Source of the DNA: Tubiluchus corallicola
Lineage: Eukaryota > Priapulida > Priapulimorpha > Priapulimorphida > Tubiluchidae
Direction of reading: 5' to 3'
Assembly: GCA_030141605.1 (NCBI GenBank)
Contig: JAQGDQ010000199.1
Location: 120,001-184,000, forward strand
DNA: 64,000 bases
The position numbers and the translations under genes are program-made. Shown here piece after piece: positions 25,518-50,900 of the stretch (position 1 is the stretch's first letter; every line of letters starts with the position of its first letter). The notes under the pieces were generated by a model. That model did no database searches. It was not told the origin of the DNA and was given only the letters and a program-made list of their open reading frames with translations.

Positions 25518-26220
25518 TAAAGTGGCGCTTACGTAATATGAAGATGCGTATGCGTTGGGGGGGGGGGGGGGGGGGAATAGATCAAATCGGATTATACCGT
25601 TTTCAATGCACCCGTTTATTATAACAAATAATAATAATAAATTTATTTGGGAATGCAAATACAATATCTAGAAACACTGAGAACAATTATATGCAAGAAA
25701 ATTTTAAACAGTGATGCAAACTTTACTTCTGTAATTAGACGATATTCGCGTAGTTTGTTATATCGTTAATTGTTATTTGTGTAATTGTTGTGTTTCATGA
25801 TTTATTGTATTATTTGTATTAATTTGTGATGTGTTTATGAACTTTGTGAAGTTTGAAATAAAATATTAAATCTAAAAAAAATACTGGTATATATATATAT
25901 ATATAAGATTCGAGACTACAGCTCCGACGACAGCACCATTTGCGGCGATCTATACATCAAACGAAATGTCTCGATCTAGTGTCGTGCCATTGATGGTTTA
26001 TTTTTCGATTCCGGCCCACCGGGGGGCGAAAATTAATAATAATGTCTTAACTTTGATATGACAGCATGCATATAATAAATGGCAAGAACCAGAAGTAAAA
26101 CTTGTTAGGTGCTTTATTGCAGCCTGCGTATGCGTTATTCTTTTTCTGCAGCTACTTCCTATTGATTTACTTCCGCAGCCCTTCGCATCCGCATCCGGCT
26201 CCTACATAAACGCCACTTTA
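25518..26220. mobile_element. Candidate inverted-repeat DNA element with G run
   Basis: Left end TAAAGTGGCGCTTACGTA and right end TACATAAACGCCACTTTA are inverted copies with a few mismatches, and GATGCG motifs lie just inside both. The possible target duplication is TA or TAA. A run of about 20 G sits at 25556-25575, and an (AT)n stretch near 25890. No coding sequence seen. Could be a MITE; the superfamily is unclear. Confidence 0.45.
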
Positions 26221-26399
26221 AGTGATGATAAACCATTTTCAAATTATTAATAAAAACGCACAATAAAGAAAAAAGAAAGGCGCGACGTTTCATTCCATCA
26301 CCGTGTTAATCTATCTATCTTCGTGTTAATTATTCAAATACGTCGTCTTATATGTGAAATATTGCAATGAAGATTTTGTCTCGTCACTGAAGTCAGAGA

Positions 26400-27000
26400 G
26401 AAATAAGTGTGCCACGGTGGCGCCACGGTGTGTCATCGTTCATAGTTTTAAGCAAAGCTACTCAAGAGATAATGAAGTCACCTAAAAACGTGTCAAAATT
26501 TAAACCATATGAAGGCATACGCAGCCTCAGATGACGTTTGAAATTATTTCGAAAGCGTGATGCGCGAAGTAACACAGAAGACGTGTGAAGCCTCAGAATA
26601 TGTGTGAAGCCATTTGAAAACGTGTAAAAAATTAACTGAAGACGTGTACCCTCATAAAGCATGTGAAATTACAAGAACACCTATAAAGCCACTTGAAGAA
26701 TCGTAAAACCTTAACAACCTATGTTGACCTGTATAAAGACGGGTACGGTCCATCAAAAGGCACATTAATATTGTACATCATCAAGACCATGAGTAAAACG
26801 ATCAGCGTCAAGATACCTAAGATCCTCTGAAGATGTGTAAAAATATGAGAAGGCATATGTGAGAAGGCAAAATATGGGTTAAAGAAAACGTGTCTAAATC
26901 TGAAGAGGTATGAAATTTGACAAGAAAATAAAAAAATATATATCTCTCTTAATATTTTGGCATCAAAGACATACGCAGACGTGAAACCAATTGAATAGAG
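26400..27000 (+). repeat. Degenerate GAAGACGTGTGAAG-type repeats
   Basis: Words such as GAAGACGTGTGAAGCCTCAG, ATGTGTGAAGCCATTTG and GAAAACGTGTAAAA recur irregularly. It may be a decayed tandem array; no gene. Confidence 0.4.
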
Positions 27001-27009
27001 TAAAATCAT

Positions 27010-27720
27010 ATAATCGTAACCTTAATGTTCACCGTTTGACAAACAAATCTTTTTGTCTCAATTTATACCAGCAAATTCTGAGGAAACTCAACAGGCGACG
27101 TTTCATTGCTGACGCTAGCGACACCTTTGGTCTATAAATATAATTAATTTTTACATACTGCCCATTTTTTTCAACTTTTTTCAAAATTTTCAAAGTTACC
27201 CCTCAGCAGAGCTTAGCCAACTATCATTTCTCTTTGTCAGATACTTAATTACCTCCCCTTTCACTTGTATGTAAAAATGACTCTAAATTAGTGTAGCTGC
27301 AGCAAGTATGATTAGATCCAGCAAGCAGAGGGTGGTTTATGTACAATTACGGAAGGGAAGGCAGGCAAAAGTGCGGAAAGTGGTGCTTATTATTGTTTAC
27401 GTTTACGACTCGGGGGTGTAACTCTCTCTATCACATTACAGTTTTGTTTAGACTAAAATCATTAAACCAGTTACCCTCTTGTTTACAACCATGATGCAAC
27501 CCAGCTGGTGGTGACTGGTCAGTTTCACCACTGGTCAACAAGCAAGAGTCCATACCAGCTGTCCAACTATTCGGGATAACAGCCAAGTGTAATAGAATTG
27601 CAAAGTGTACAGCAGGAGTCAGAAATTTGAAAAACAGTATTGTATACACAAGCGTATGCAATTTGTACACAATGGAGCTTACAGTTTATGTTTCAAAGTT
27701 CACATTTTGAAATTTAAAAT
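27010..27720. other. No recognisable feature
   Basis: AT-rich sequence with no supported gene or repeat. Confidence 0.4.
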
Positions 27721-27721
27721 A

Positions 27722-28190
27722 ATTAAAGGGGAAGAAAAGGGCATTTTAAAATATGTCCCAAAAATTTTCCATACAAAGTTATATTACTTAGCATTAATAT
27801 GCTTATTTGATTTAAAGGTTTATATAACTAGAAAAACGAATTCTTAAGAATTAATAATTTAAAATGCTTGCACCAACCGGTGAACCATCTCTGGCTCACC
27901 TTCCCAGTGTGCACCACTGACTCACATTTTATTCACATTATAAAGTAATTTACACGTTTCCTTAGATAACGAAGAGTGTGCTGCGAATGCCTTGATTGTT
28001 TTTCGAACTGTACGTAACGTTATCTAAACTTATTTCAAGCAACTTAGCGCTAAAATGGCTGTGCTTAATGGTCATTGTGGAAGTTTAAATTTACTACAAG
28101 TTTTAAACAGTGTTGCTGCTAACACAAGCTCTGTATACAATAAAACATTTCGTTCGTGACACAGAATTTCAAGGCGAACTTTTCACATTT
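27722..28190 (+). repeat. Dispersed family F, copy 5
   Basis: Contains GGCTCACCTTCCCAGTGTGC and GAGTGTGCTGCGAATGCC, closely matching copy 4 and in the same orientation. Confidence 0.65.
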
Positions 28191-28489
28191 CATTATGAAC
28201 GCATTTACAACTAACGGGCACTCATTAGAGTTGCAGACCAATGTCCCCACATGAAATTACAAGAGCAAAAATTATTTTGACTAACCGGCTTTTAGCTGCT
28301 AAGTGACATTATATTTTAGCTTGCTAAAGTAGATTTAATAAATATGAATGTCAGTCTACTTAATTTTGTTTTTGTCCTAGTAACCTTGATGCTTTGAACC
28401 AAAAAGCAAAGGGTTTTTAGACCTTTCTCACACCTATTTCTCTCTGACCAGTTAATTATATTCATGTATAAACATGTTTGTAGACTGAT

Positions 28490-28690
28490 CACACATTACA
28501 TTACAGTACAAGTTTTGTGATTATTTTCTCATCACACAGTACATTACAGTACAAGTTTTGTGATTATTTTCTCATCACACAGTACATTACGGTACAAGTT
28601 TGGTGATTATTTTCTCGTCACACATTACATTACAGTACAAGTTTGGTGATTATTTTCTCATAACACATTACATTACAGTACAAGTTTGAT
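28490..28690 (+). repeat. 43-44-bp tandem repeat, about 4.5 copies
   Basis: Units contain GTGATTATTTTCTCATCACA and CATTACAGTACAAGTTT. They lie just beyond the 3' end of tafazzin and its possible polyadenylation signal. Confidence 0.9.
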
Positions 28691-28714
28691 GGGTATAGTT
28701 TCATCCATTTTGAC

Positions 28715-28720
28715 TTTATT
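28715..28720 (-). terminator. Possible polyadenylation signal of tafazzin
   Basis: AATAAA on the minus strand, about 280 bases beyond the tafazzin stop codon. No transcript evidence. Confidence 0.4.
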
Positions 28721-28996
28721 GTGCAAACAGACAGACAGACGGACACACTCACATGTGACTGATTTCCCTACCTTCACGCTGATTACCAATATGTTCGGGA
28801 ACAATGTACTAGCTGCTAAATTTTGAGGATGTAAATTTTAAAATTCTGATTTAATAAAATGCCATTCAAGAAAAAACAAATCACTAAATCATTATTATAT
28901 CCACACAGGGTTCCAATTCACTACAAAATTATTATATCTCTAAATTTTACATGATTAGTAACTTATAATTGACTATTTCCTAATTCTCCTCTATTG

Positions 28997-40447
<11,451 letters not shown>

Positions 40448-40579
40448 TATAAAGTATCGCAGCGTCTTTCACATGAAGCAACGTCTTATTAACATTTTCC
40501 TGTACATTCCAAAGTCATAAAGTGATAGCACATGCACACAGCAGCTAACGAAAAACACAGCAGAAGAACGCAGACATGT

Positions 40580-40595
40580 TGTATGATATCATACA
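40580..40595. promoter_or_regulatory. Perfect 16-bp palindrome upstream of tafazzin
   Basis: TGTATGATATCATACA reads the same on both strands. It is 133 bases upstream of the tafazzin ATG. It could be a dimeric factor site; that is inference. Confidence 0.35.
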
Positions 40596-40717
40596 TTCAA
40601 TTCAAGCAGATCTTACAGCACATACTATCGGACACAAGAAGTGTGGTGATAATTATCAATGTAACCACACATTTGTAACATTCGAACATTCATAATTATT
40701 CATGATGAAGTATTTGA

Positions 40718-40774
40718 TTTAAATTTCTGTGATAACCTGATGAAACTTTAATCACATTGCCACAGAAATTTAAA
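40718..40774. repeat. 14-bp inverted repeat (hairpin) upstream of tafazzin
   Basis: TTTAAATTTCTGTG at 40718-40731 and CACAGAAATTTAAA at 40761-40774 are perfect inverse complements with a 29-base loop. It lies about 270 bases upstream of the tafazzin start. Confidence 0.8.
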
Positions 40775-42048
40775 CTATCCTTATGACCCTGGCATATTCA
40801 TCTCTGATTTTTATTTTGGATTTATGAAGCGATTCTTGAATGCTAGAAAAAAGAACACTAATGATATTTAGTTCAATACCTTAACAATCCTAATAAGTGG
40901 CAAGAATTATAAGTCATTATTATCAACGCCACTGCTCATTTTAAAAATTACGATTAAGCATACATGTGAACTTTTGGGCTATTTTATGACTTATGAGTGC
41001 ACACTGCACAGGTTGTAATAATTAGACTGCTGAGCCCCTTGTGCCTATGGCAACTCTTATTTTGTTCCAGTATGTAATAATGTTAGAATGAGAAAACTAA
41101 CACTCAGTTAGTGCCATTTATTTGAGTTATTTTTGCTAAGTATTTATATTATTGTCATCAGGTCTTGTTTAAATGTGCTTACAGGTTGGTATGTGAGCTT
41201 GTGAAGCACAAATGCCTCATACAGCTTACAGCTTTTTCAACAAGTGGAGCAGCACCATGACTTGTTTCCAGTGCTATTATGATAAAGCGCCATTATCATT
41301 ATATTTATTTTGCATTTCCTGTCCATTTCCTGTTCAGTCATGTATAGCGAGCAAGCTTAGGCTGCCATGATACCCAGAATAATTTATCGGAGATTTATAC
41401 AAGTAAATTGACTCCAGTTTTTTAAACATTTTGAGAAAGACCGAAATCTCAGACACTGACATTATGCCATCTTGCACCAGTTCCTTGGTATGTGAGACTA
41501 AAACTAAAACTGAGAGTTTTTCAAAAAAGTAAAACAATTTGCATAATAATTAATAAAAAGCAGAGCTCCAAAATGAATTAGGTATAGTTGTTGCACAGAA
41601 ATGTACACAAATATTGCATTATAAGTTTAGTCTTCGATACTGTTTAGTAGTAGTGTTTGTTCTATAATAAAACATAAAATTATTGTGCTATGTTATAGTG
41701 CAATCATTTACTGTGCTATAATTGTAGTGAAATGTATCTTAACATTATGTCACATTTACAGTGCTGTATCAGATCGTTGTCTTTCGTTACAGCAATGCTA
41801 TTCAAAATTATATATTATTTGATTTTACACGAGTTGTTGTTATGATCCATGCTATGGCGTTGGCAAACCGTCATTAATTCAATCAATGCTTAAAAAGGGC
41901 TACCGAAGCATTGAAGATTTCTTCTTTCGCTTTCCACCACGTGAATTTTGTAAAAAGTGCTAGTAAACGAAATAACGATTAAGTAAAAGAATAACGACTG
42001 TTTCATTAGTATGTAATCAATACTGTGATAGATTTTCACTAAACGAAA

Positions 42049-45000
42049 ATGTCCACTAAACACAAATTGCTTGTACATTCAGCAAAAGAGGTAATCCAGG
42101 TTGTATCAGATAATGAAATGGTGTTACCAGGAAAGTTGATGCGTCGAATTTCAGTATTAAAATCTGATGAAAATCGTGGTATTGCTGATGGATATAGTGT
42201 CGTCGTAGACAGGTAATATAATAAGTGTATGCCTGGACCTATTCCTGCTTGTTAATGTAAATGAACGGAGGCAGTTGCAGTTATACCAGGTGGTTTTGGG
42301 CAATTGCGTCGATTGCATTTACAACAAAAACAAGGAAACTGATGAACAGTGTGTGATAATCCTCGAGAATCACCTAAAATGTATCATCTGCACCCAAGAA
42401 ACTTTAGGATTCATCACATTTACTATTTTCATTTGTTATTTTCTAAATCTGTAAATGTAATGCCAAAAAGAATTTGTAGATGTACTGATCCCAAAATTGG
42501 CCTTGTTATTTCTGTGGTCTACCTGTAATTAAAATTTTATTCACTTACTTTGTCAAGAAAATTTTGCTTAATGCAATGCAATTTTTTCGTCATGATGTGC
42601 TTCTGTTTGTTTACAGTGTCATTGCTATGTGCATGTGCACTGTGCAAGTATGTGCTTGTTTGCTGGTTTTGTGTGCATATTGTAAAGCTTGTTGTTACTT
42701 ACTGAATCTTACATTTTATCCAAAATCAGCCTATTGCTTTTGTAAACCAGTGTTTGCAATTAGACCAGTACAGGTCGGTCTCAACATCTCACCGGGATTA
42801 CACTTTCTTAAACGTCTCGGTCTTGGTATTCTATCTCCTCGAGAACGTAGGCAAATTTACAAAATTTACTTTTTATTGTCATTTCACAAGTTGTTGTCTG
42901 CTTCGTAATTGTAATAAACTGTAATTAGTATTTTTCCAAAACTGTTTTGTTGAATGTTTGTTTTAGTTGTTGTTTCAGCTATTATATTTAATTGCAGCAA
43001 TGGACTTATTGCTGATATTGGTACTGATGATGACATTAAGAGAAGTTTTGCTCGTACGGAATTTCAACATACCATTGATGCAAGTGGGAAGTGTATATTT
43101 CCTGGTTAGTTGATAAGGCCATATATATTTTCATACATACAATACTACGGCCAAATCACGTTGAAAACACCGGTTCACGTCTGATCACTGAAGATAAGCA
43201 ACATAGACCCTGGTTAGTACTTGGATGGGTGATCGCCTAGGAATACCAGGTGCTGTAGGTTTGCGGGATGCCCACACTGTATCTCGACACTAGGCAGAGG
43301 AGCTGCCAACGGCTAGAGGGCGGAGGAGGTCAAGTGACCCAATGGCCATGTGTAGGGGAGTAAACCTTCCAAATCAGGAGTGGAGCCCCGAAGGCAGACC
43401 AGTGCAGCATGCACACTGACTCCGGCAGCTCCTGCAGCCAACCTGGCGCCAAACATATCGCTCTTTGTATGGAACTTTGTATGGAACTTTGTATGGAACT
43501 TTGAAATTCTTTTCCTACCAATTTAAACCTTTAGTACCAAAAATCTACTGTTGCATCCAAACCTACAATCCCAGCATGCATCAGTAACTACTGCAGAATA
43601 ATAATGATTATTAAGCTTACTGATAAATTAGTGTAATCTATTTTGTGCTATATCAATGATTTCAAATATTTTCTAACAGTTTTCACCTACCCATACTTTT
43701 TCAAAACATAGATGTATTAACCGGAATTGCTTTCGTCTTTAATAGATAGCTAATTATTAATGCAGGAGTTTAAATTTTCAAGCTTTCAAAGTGCTAGTCA
43801 CTTACAGTAAGATTACATTTACGCAATGTAAAATTTCGTTTTTTAATGAAAAGTTTTGTCTTGCTCTGCAACACTCATTTTGCTTTGTCGCTTTGATTAG
43901 TGAATGAACAATTTGGTTTGTTTTCCATAGGTCTCATTGATTCCCATACACATCCCGTGTGGGCAGGTGATCGTGTACACGAGTTTAAAATGAAGGTAAT
44001 CTTTTACTAGTCAAACTAAATTTCTTTTTGGATTTGAATTTTTTTAGATCCATTTTTAGTCATTCAGATAGAGCGTTTGACAACATTTGACAATTTTTCT
44101 GCTCCTTTTCACATTTTTACTCTGGACGTTCCTTGACGTATGACAGCTGCTTTCCCTAATCACTTGTTATAACAAGAATGTCCACAGGTACCTCTATCAT
44201 TGCAAAAATTTTTTTTTAAGCCTTATTCATATTTTAGTATTGCTTATTAATCCAATTTTTCCCTAGGGCTGCTTATCTGAGGAGTTCTTTACTTGAAAAT
44301 TTTCCCTCTACTACAACTTCATCTAGCTTCATCTTTTTCTTATAGCTTCCTTCCTTGAGTGGTCATCGGTCTTGTTTATGACGATTTGTACAAAGAATTT
44401 TGTTTTCAATAATTCTGCTGCACGGCACACATTGAGCCAACTCAGAACTGCAAGGAAAGTAGTATGATTGCTTTGTTTTTAGCTAGCTGGAGCGAGTTAC
44501 ATGGAAATCCACGCCGCCGGTGGTGGAATCGGATTCACTGTTGAGCACACTCGGCGAGCCACTGAAGCGGAACTCTACGAAAGCTTGTGTGAACGATTAT
44601 GGCGAATGATAAAGTGTGGTGAGCTTGAGCGCAGTTTTTATATACAAAATAAATGTTTTTTGTTTATGAAATATATTTGTTCAAGCAAAAGTTTACCTTA
44701 AACACCAGGTAAATTACAGGGAATAAAATTCTCCTGTCTTAAGCAGGTGAATTTTAAACTATGTCACAAAAAATTCTCTATGTGGTTATATCCGTTAGCA
44801 CTACACTTCCCCCCGTTTGAAAGACTTATGTAATTGGGAAAGACAAGAAGAGAAATGATAAAATGTCACTAACTCACTCTCCCACCCTGCACAAAAAATG
44901 CCATTGTTTCACAAAAACAAATATTAATCTTCTTTGTGGTAATTTTTATGAATAAGTTTTTTTACTTTCTCGGCGAGCTGCAACATACAAGGATACTTGA

Positions 45001-47721
45001 GCTCTACCCTCAAAATTCTTAAATTCATTTTCAACAATTTAATGCTTAGTGGCACTTTCAAACTAGTGATTTTTCTGTCGTAAGTTTTCTCTCTGACAAC
45101 AAACTTGCAAGTGTGAACTGTTCAAATTGCAGATTTTCCGGTAGTCTGTAGCTGCGAGTTGATTTACTGTCTAGTGTGAATGTCTCGGCAAATCACTCTC
45201 GACACATCGCGCAACGAAAAAAGAGTCGATTGTCAGCTCATGCTTACAGTCGGAGGGTAACTTGCAGACAAGAAGTTTTGCTGTCTAGTCTGAGTACGCT
45301 TACAAGTTACTTGGCAAGAAAACTCACTAGTTTCGTCCCACCGTAATTGCAGTTAGTTGAAATTAACAATCAAAGTTGTATGAACACATTTCAGGAACGA
45401 CGTTAGTGGAATGTAAGAGCGGGTATGGCTTAGATGCTGAAACGGAGGTGAAACTATTGCGCGTGATCGAAAGTGCAAAGCGGACGGTGCCCATCGGAAT
45501 CTCTAGTACATTTTGTGGTGCTCATTCGGTTCCTCGGTATTACTGCATAGATAATTAATTTGTGTTTTAGTTAGCTAATAACTAGTGTTATGAGAAACTG
45601 TTAAAAACTATACATGCAATGATGCTAAAAAGGCACCGCAATATACAGTCAACCCTCGTTAAATCGGACTAATTGGGGGGGGGGGGGGTCTGGTTTAGCC
45701 GATTGTCCGATTTATCCGATATGCCTATATATGGTCTATATTATACAGGAATAATCACCTTAATAAGGCCTATATACATTGCACTATATACTGTGCACTG
45801 TATACTGTACTGTATATTACTTTAAAATAGTTAACCTGTGAGGATAAAGAAATTATTGTACAGTTGGTAGGCCGTGTTGTGTTTAGCGCTCGGGCTCGGA
45901 CGGAAATCGGTCAGTTTCCTTTACCACGGATGACGTCCGCCTTATTGGATATCCGGGCTAACGGGGTCCGGTTTAACGAGGGTCGACTGTACACATTAAC
46001 TAGAAAAGAAAAACAAAACTATGCATGTCATCCCTAATGATTATTATGAACCACTAGCTGATTCCATCGTACCTAAATTTTATTACAGGCCTTTGCACTT
46101 TCATAAGCTATCAAATTTGCAGAAAACGTTTTTTCAACATTGTTCTTTACACTAAAATGTCCATTATTCCTAATTGCAGTTGTGTGCAGATCATGCCTAA
46201 TATCTTGATAAGTTCATACTCGGTTAACACATGCAACTCAGACTCAATACTGTTACTCTTACAAAACAAGCACAGTCTCTGGTCTTCGAGTAAGCCTTTG
46301 ACATATGTACAAGACGTGGTGACGGAGTTCATTGTTATCATTTTAGGGGTAAAACTGCCGACCAAGCCACTGATGATGTCATCAACGTACAGTTGCCTCA
46401 GGTCAAACAATTGATGGATGATGACGAAATCCATGTAGATAATATTGACGTGTTCTGTGAAAAGGTTTGCTTAATTTTATCTAATGAAATAGTGTTTCAG
46501 TACTTCTCTTCTGTGGTATTTTTATCACTGTTTTAATAGAAAATACTCTCTGATTGACTCTTGGTTTGCTCTGAGTATTTGTTTTGATGTTGCAGATCTC
46601 ACATTTTTACTCTGGACATACATATGTGTGTATATATAAGTTGTCGCTTATTGTACCGAGTACGCGATTGTGGTATTATGTGATCCATTTAATTGTCAGT
46701 CTACTACACTACAGTACTGATTTAGTCTATGCTGCCATCTACAGTCTTTGTTTTACTCTAATTGTACAAAGTTTGTCAGAGATTGATTTTTGTTTCTAAA
46801 TATTGTTTTCTTTTGCTTTTATAGATAGTCATTAATCAGAGTAATTTAGGTTGTTAATTTCATGCTTTAATTCTTGTTATAACTCTCTTATTCAAGTTTA
46901 GATAGAGAAAAATTATAACATGATAACACAGCTTTCTGTAATCCAATAATCTTTATTTTGTTATCAAAGAAGCCAAGTAGACTTTGATTTTGGTTTAACT
47001 AGTAGTCTGTAGAGTATAGGTGACCTTTCCATTTATGGTCTGTATGCATGAATTTAATGTACCTTCCAATAGAAACTTGTATGTCTGGTCATGTGATTAG
47101 AGCTTTATTCTCTCAGGCATGCAAGTTTCAGTTGATCAAAAGACAGCAATGTTAAAGGTTATGTTTTGAGTGCTAGGTTTTCTCAATAAGTTGTTTGTTG
47201 CTTTTATGCCACTGTGTGTGTAGAGAATTTTTATGGCAATGAAACAAGTTATACAGTTATTCTACATTCCACCGGTCATCTGTGAACATTGTATACGTTT
47301 TACAATAAAAATGATTGCAAATTTCTACATAAGTGAGGCTGGTCGATAGACCAAACTCAAAACTGAATTGGAACACAGAATATGAATTTCACTTTAGTAT
47401 GCAATGCAATGATTATTGTCAAGAAAGGAATGTGTTCTTAAGCCAAATATCAGGTAGTTTCCCAGAATTCCCACCCACGTGTGATATCGAAGAGGTGGGA
47501 ATAAATTCTGCTAAGAATTAATGTACTCAACCAGCACTATGACATGTAGACGTGTTTGTTAACTTTTGTATTTTCTTTTCTTTTTATCAACTACGCTTAA
47601 AAAGAGCCCTGTATTTGTACGATGTGTGTTACTGTATACGTTGTTTATTTAAGTGTGATTTGTTAACTGTACTTGTGTTTGTGTTTCTGTTTATGAAATA
47701 GAAATAAAGTGTTTGTTATTA

Positions 47722-47798
<77 letters not shown>

Positions 47799-47932
47799 GG
47801 TGTGTGCGTGTGTGATATACACACACACACACACATATATATATACACATACACACTTACACATATGTAATATATATATATATACACAAACGCGCACACA
47901 CACACACACACATATATTAATATATATATGTG

Positions 47933-47969
<37 letters not shown>

Positions 47970-50900
47970 TTATATATATCTATGTGATATATTATATGTA
48001 TATATGTCCATCGGACTTGCTAATTGTGGAATCCTTTACTGTTGCTTGTCATATCTTTTACTCTGAACATTACTAGTTGCTGAACAACTATTTAAAAATC
48101 TAGTCTTTTTGACTTCAGCCTCTTAATTGTAGAATTATTTACAAAAAAATGTTTACTTGATAGCCAAAATATCACTTACTTCACAAAGAGCATTCATTAT
48201 ATGAATTCTGTCATTAGGAAATTAGTTAAATTCATATTTTTCTATACTATCTGTATTGAAAATTTCCGCTTTTCTGAAGTAAAACAGTAAAAAGTCTGTG
48301 TGACGTGTGTGACGTAACTCCGTATTTGAAAAGTTCAATGTTGTGTAAGGGAAGTTGACTAAATTACCTGACAAATAGCACGATTAACAACCAAAGTCGA
48401 CCAGCGCCGAATCTGGTCTGTAAATGAATGGGTGACTGCTGTAGTAGTGATATAACAGAAACGGTTGTACTGGACCTACCTAGATGCAAGAAACTTTCTT
48501 GTACTAGCATTTTTTTCTTGACATCTTACCTGTGGAATTCTCTACCTGAAAATTGAAAATTCAACCTTATAGGAAGAACATCTTCAACTGATACCTTCTG
48601 TCACTATCAAATTAGTAAATATGAAGTCTATTTTTTCTAGAATGTATTACATGTGCTCGCAGAATGTAACTGTACTAACAGATCAATGTGTTAGACATTA
48701 TTGTCTCAGGGTCTGGGGATTCGCCGGTGCATTTCGACATCTGATCATAGCTGAAATGTTGTACATTTCTTTTCACCTGTATTTCACGATGCACCTCCCC
48801 TTAATAATCGCAGTAAGCCTTTTCACAATTTCATTGTGCGCATGCGCAGGTGCTGTAGGTCAAAGGTAAAGCATACCGCAGCAACGCGACTCAACTTCAA
48901 CCGCCACTTGATGTGTATGTAAAGCAAAGCCGTCTGTCGCATCAGTTCGGCAACTAGAATGTGTTTTACTGAATAATGGTGCACTTTGCATTCTTATGCT
49001 GCCATGAGTTTTTACAGGGTGTTTTCAACGTGGAGCAAAGCAGGCGGATACTTGAAGCAGGAAAAGCTGCCGGATTACAGCTGAATTTCCACGGAGAGGA
49101 GATGAACCAGCTAAATTCTGCTGAGGTTAGTTTAACAGTCCCGCATTGGTTCTTTGTAAGAGAAGGTGCAGTTTGTCGTTTGTCCATTTGTTTTTTCGGA
49201 AAGTTTTAGAAAATTTTAGAAAAACAGGATGATTGATCATATCCTACTCGATTTTCAAGTATGGTATAAAGTATGCAATTGTTAAAACACCTATAACAGT
49301 GCCTATGTGAAAAGCTTGCTACCAATAGCAGCCAGTCAGAAAATCAATAATAGCAGCCAGTCAGAAAATCAATAATCTACTAAGAGCAACGTTCTACCAA
49401 AAGCAGCCAAACAAGAAAATCAATAATCTACTAAGAGCAACTTTCTACCAATAGCAGCCAGTCAGAAAATCAATAATCTACTAACAGCAACTTTCTACCA
49501 ATAGCAGCCAAACAAGAAAATCAATAATCTACTAAGAGCAATTTTCTACCAATAGTAGCCAATCAGAAAATCAATAATCTACTGAGAGCAATTTTCTACC
49601 AATAGCAGCCAAACAAGAAAATCAATAATCTACTAAGAGCAACTTTCTACCAATAGCAGCCAGTCAGAAAATCAATAATCTACTAAGAGCAACTTTCTAC
49701 CAATAGCAGCCAATCAGAAAATCAATAATCTACTAAGAGCAACTTTCTACCAATAGCAGCCAAACAAGAAAATCAATAATCTACTAAGAGCAACTTTCTA
49801 CCAGTAGCAGCCAAACAAGAAAATCAATAATCTACTAAGAGCAACTTTCTACCAGTAGCAGCCAATCAGAAAATCAATAACCTACTAACAGCAACTTTCT
49901 ACCAAAAGCAGCCAAACAAGAAAATCAATAATCTACTAAGAGCAACTTTCTACCAAAAGCAGCCAAACAAGAAAATCAATAATCTACTAAGAGCAACTTT
50001 AACTTTCGGACTAGTGAGTTTTCACACTAGACAGTTTGACGGATGACAGGGAGTGGCCTGTTTGATAATTTAGTTCCTTACTGTCATCCATGGCACACCG
50101 TGATAGGCACAACCTTTCTATTGATCATGGCTATATAATTTTACTGTTTGCATCTACTCATGTATAAAATGTATACATTCATTTTTCTGCCTAATTAATA
50201 ACAAATAAATAAATCAACTCATAGCAACCGCAGGAGAATTTGCAACTTCTAGCTGGCAGTAACTCACAAAGCATTCACCCTATGCTCTCAGAGAGAAAAC
50301 TTGCTAGTCTGAACGGCACCGTAAGACACTAAAACGTTTTCTGCAATTTGTAATTTTTTTTTAACTTCCTGATGCTTAATTTTTAGATGGGTGCAGAGCT
50401 CGGTGCCCATGCTATTAGTCATTTAGAAGAGATAAGTGATGCTGGTATACAAGCTATGGCAAAATCGGGAACGGTAGCCGTCGTTTTGCCAACCACTGCA
50501 CACATACTCCACCTGAAACCGCCACCTGTCAGGTAACAAGCCTCTATTTTTAGCATATTACAACCCTAAAATGCTTTCCTTGCCACCTAAACTATCAACC
50601 TAAAACAATGGCTATAATTAAAATTACAAAATTTAATTTGTTTATAAATACAACAGTGCAGGCTGTAAACTTTCTTTTGGGGAACTTAGATTTAATACTG
50701 CTATATTTTTTGCAAACTGGTGAACATGGTTAGGGGAGTAGTAACTTTGTGTGCTTAGCCACCAAAGCTAAGCAATGCTAAACTTAGACGGTGAATGGAC
50801 GGGCGACTGCTTTGTTCAGTACTCACGCAGTTTTGGTCTGTGTGTCCTAGGGTAATAAACTCATTGAAGGAGCATGTGTGCACATTCATACATAGCTAAA

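Larger units (their letters stand above)
40448..42048. promoter_or_regulatory. Divergent intergenic region between tafazzin and AMDHD1 starts
   Basis: This 1.6-kb space must hold the 5' ends of both genes unless either has distant non-coding exons. It contains a perfect 16-bp palindrome and a 14-bp inverted repeat near the tafazzin side (listed separately), no minisatellite and no recognisable mobile element, unlike the flanking introns. No CpG-rich stretch or clear TATA box is seen. Confidence 0.45.

Noticed and set aside
47663-48066. Cys/Val- and His/Thr-rich frames
   Set aside because: Translation of (TG)n/(AC)n microsatellite in AMDHD1 intron 6.
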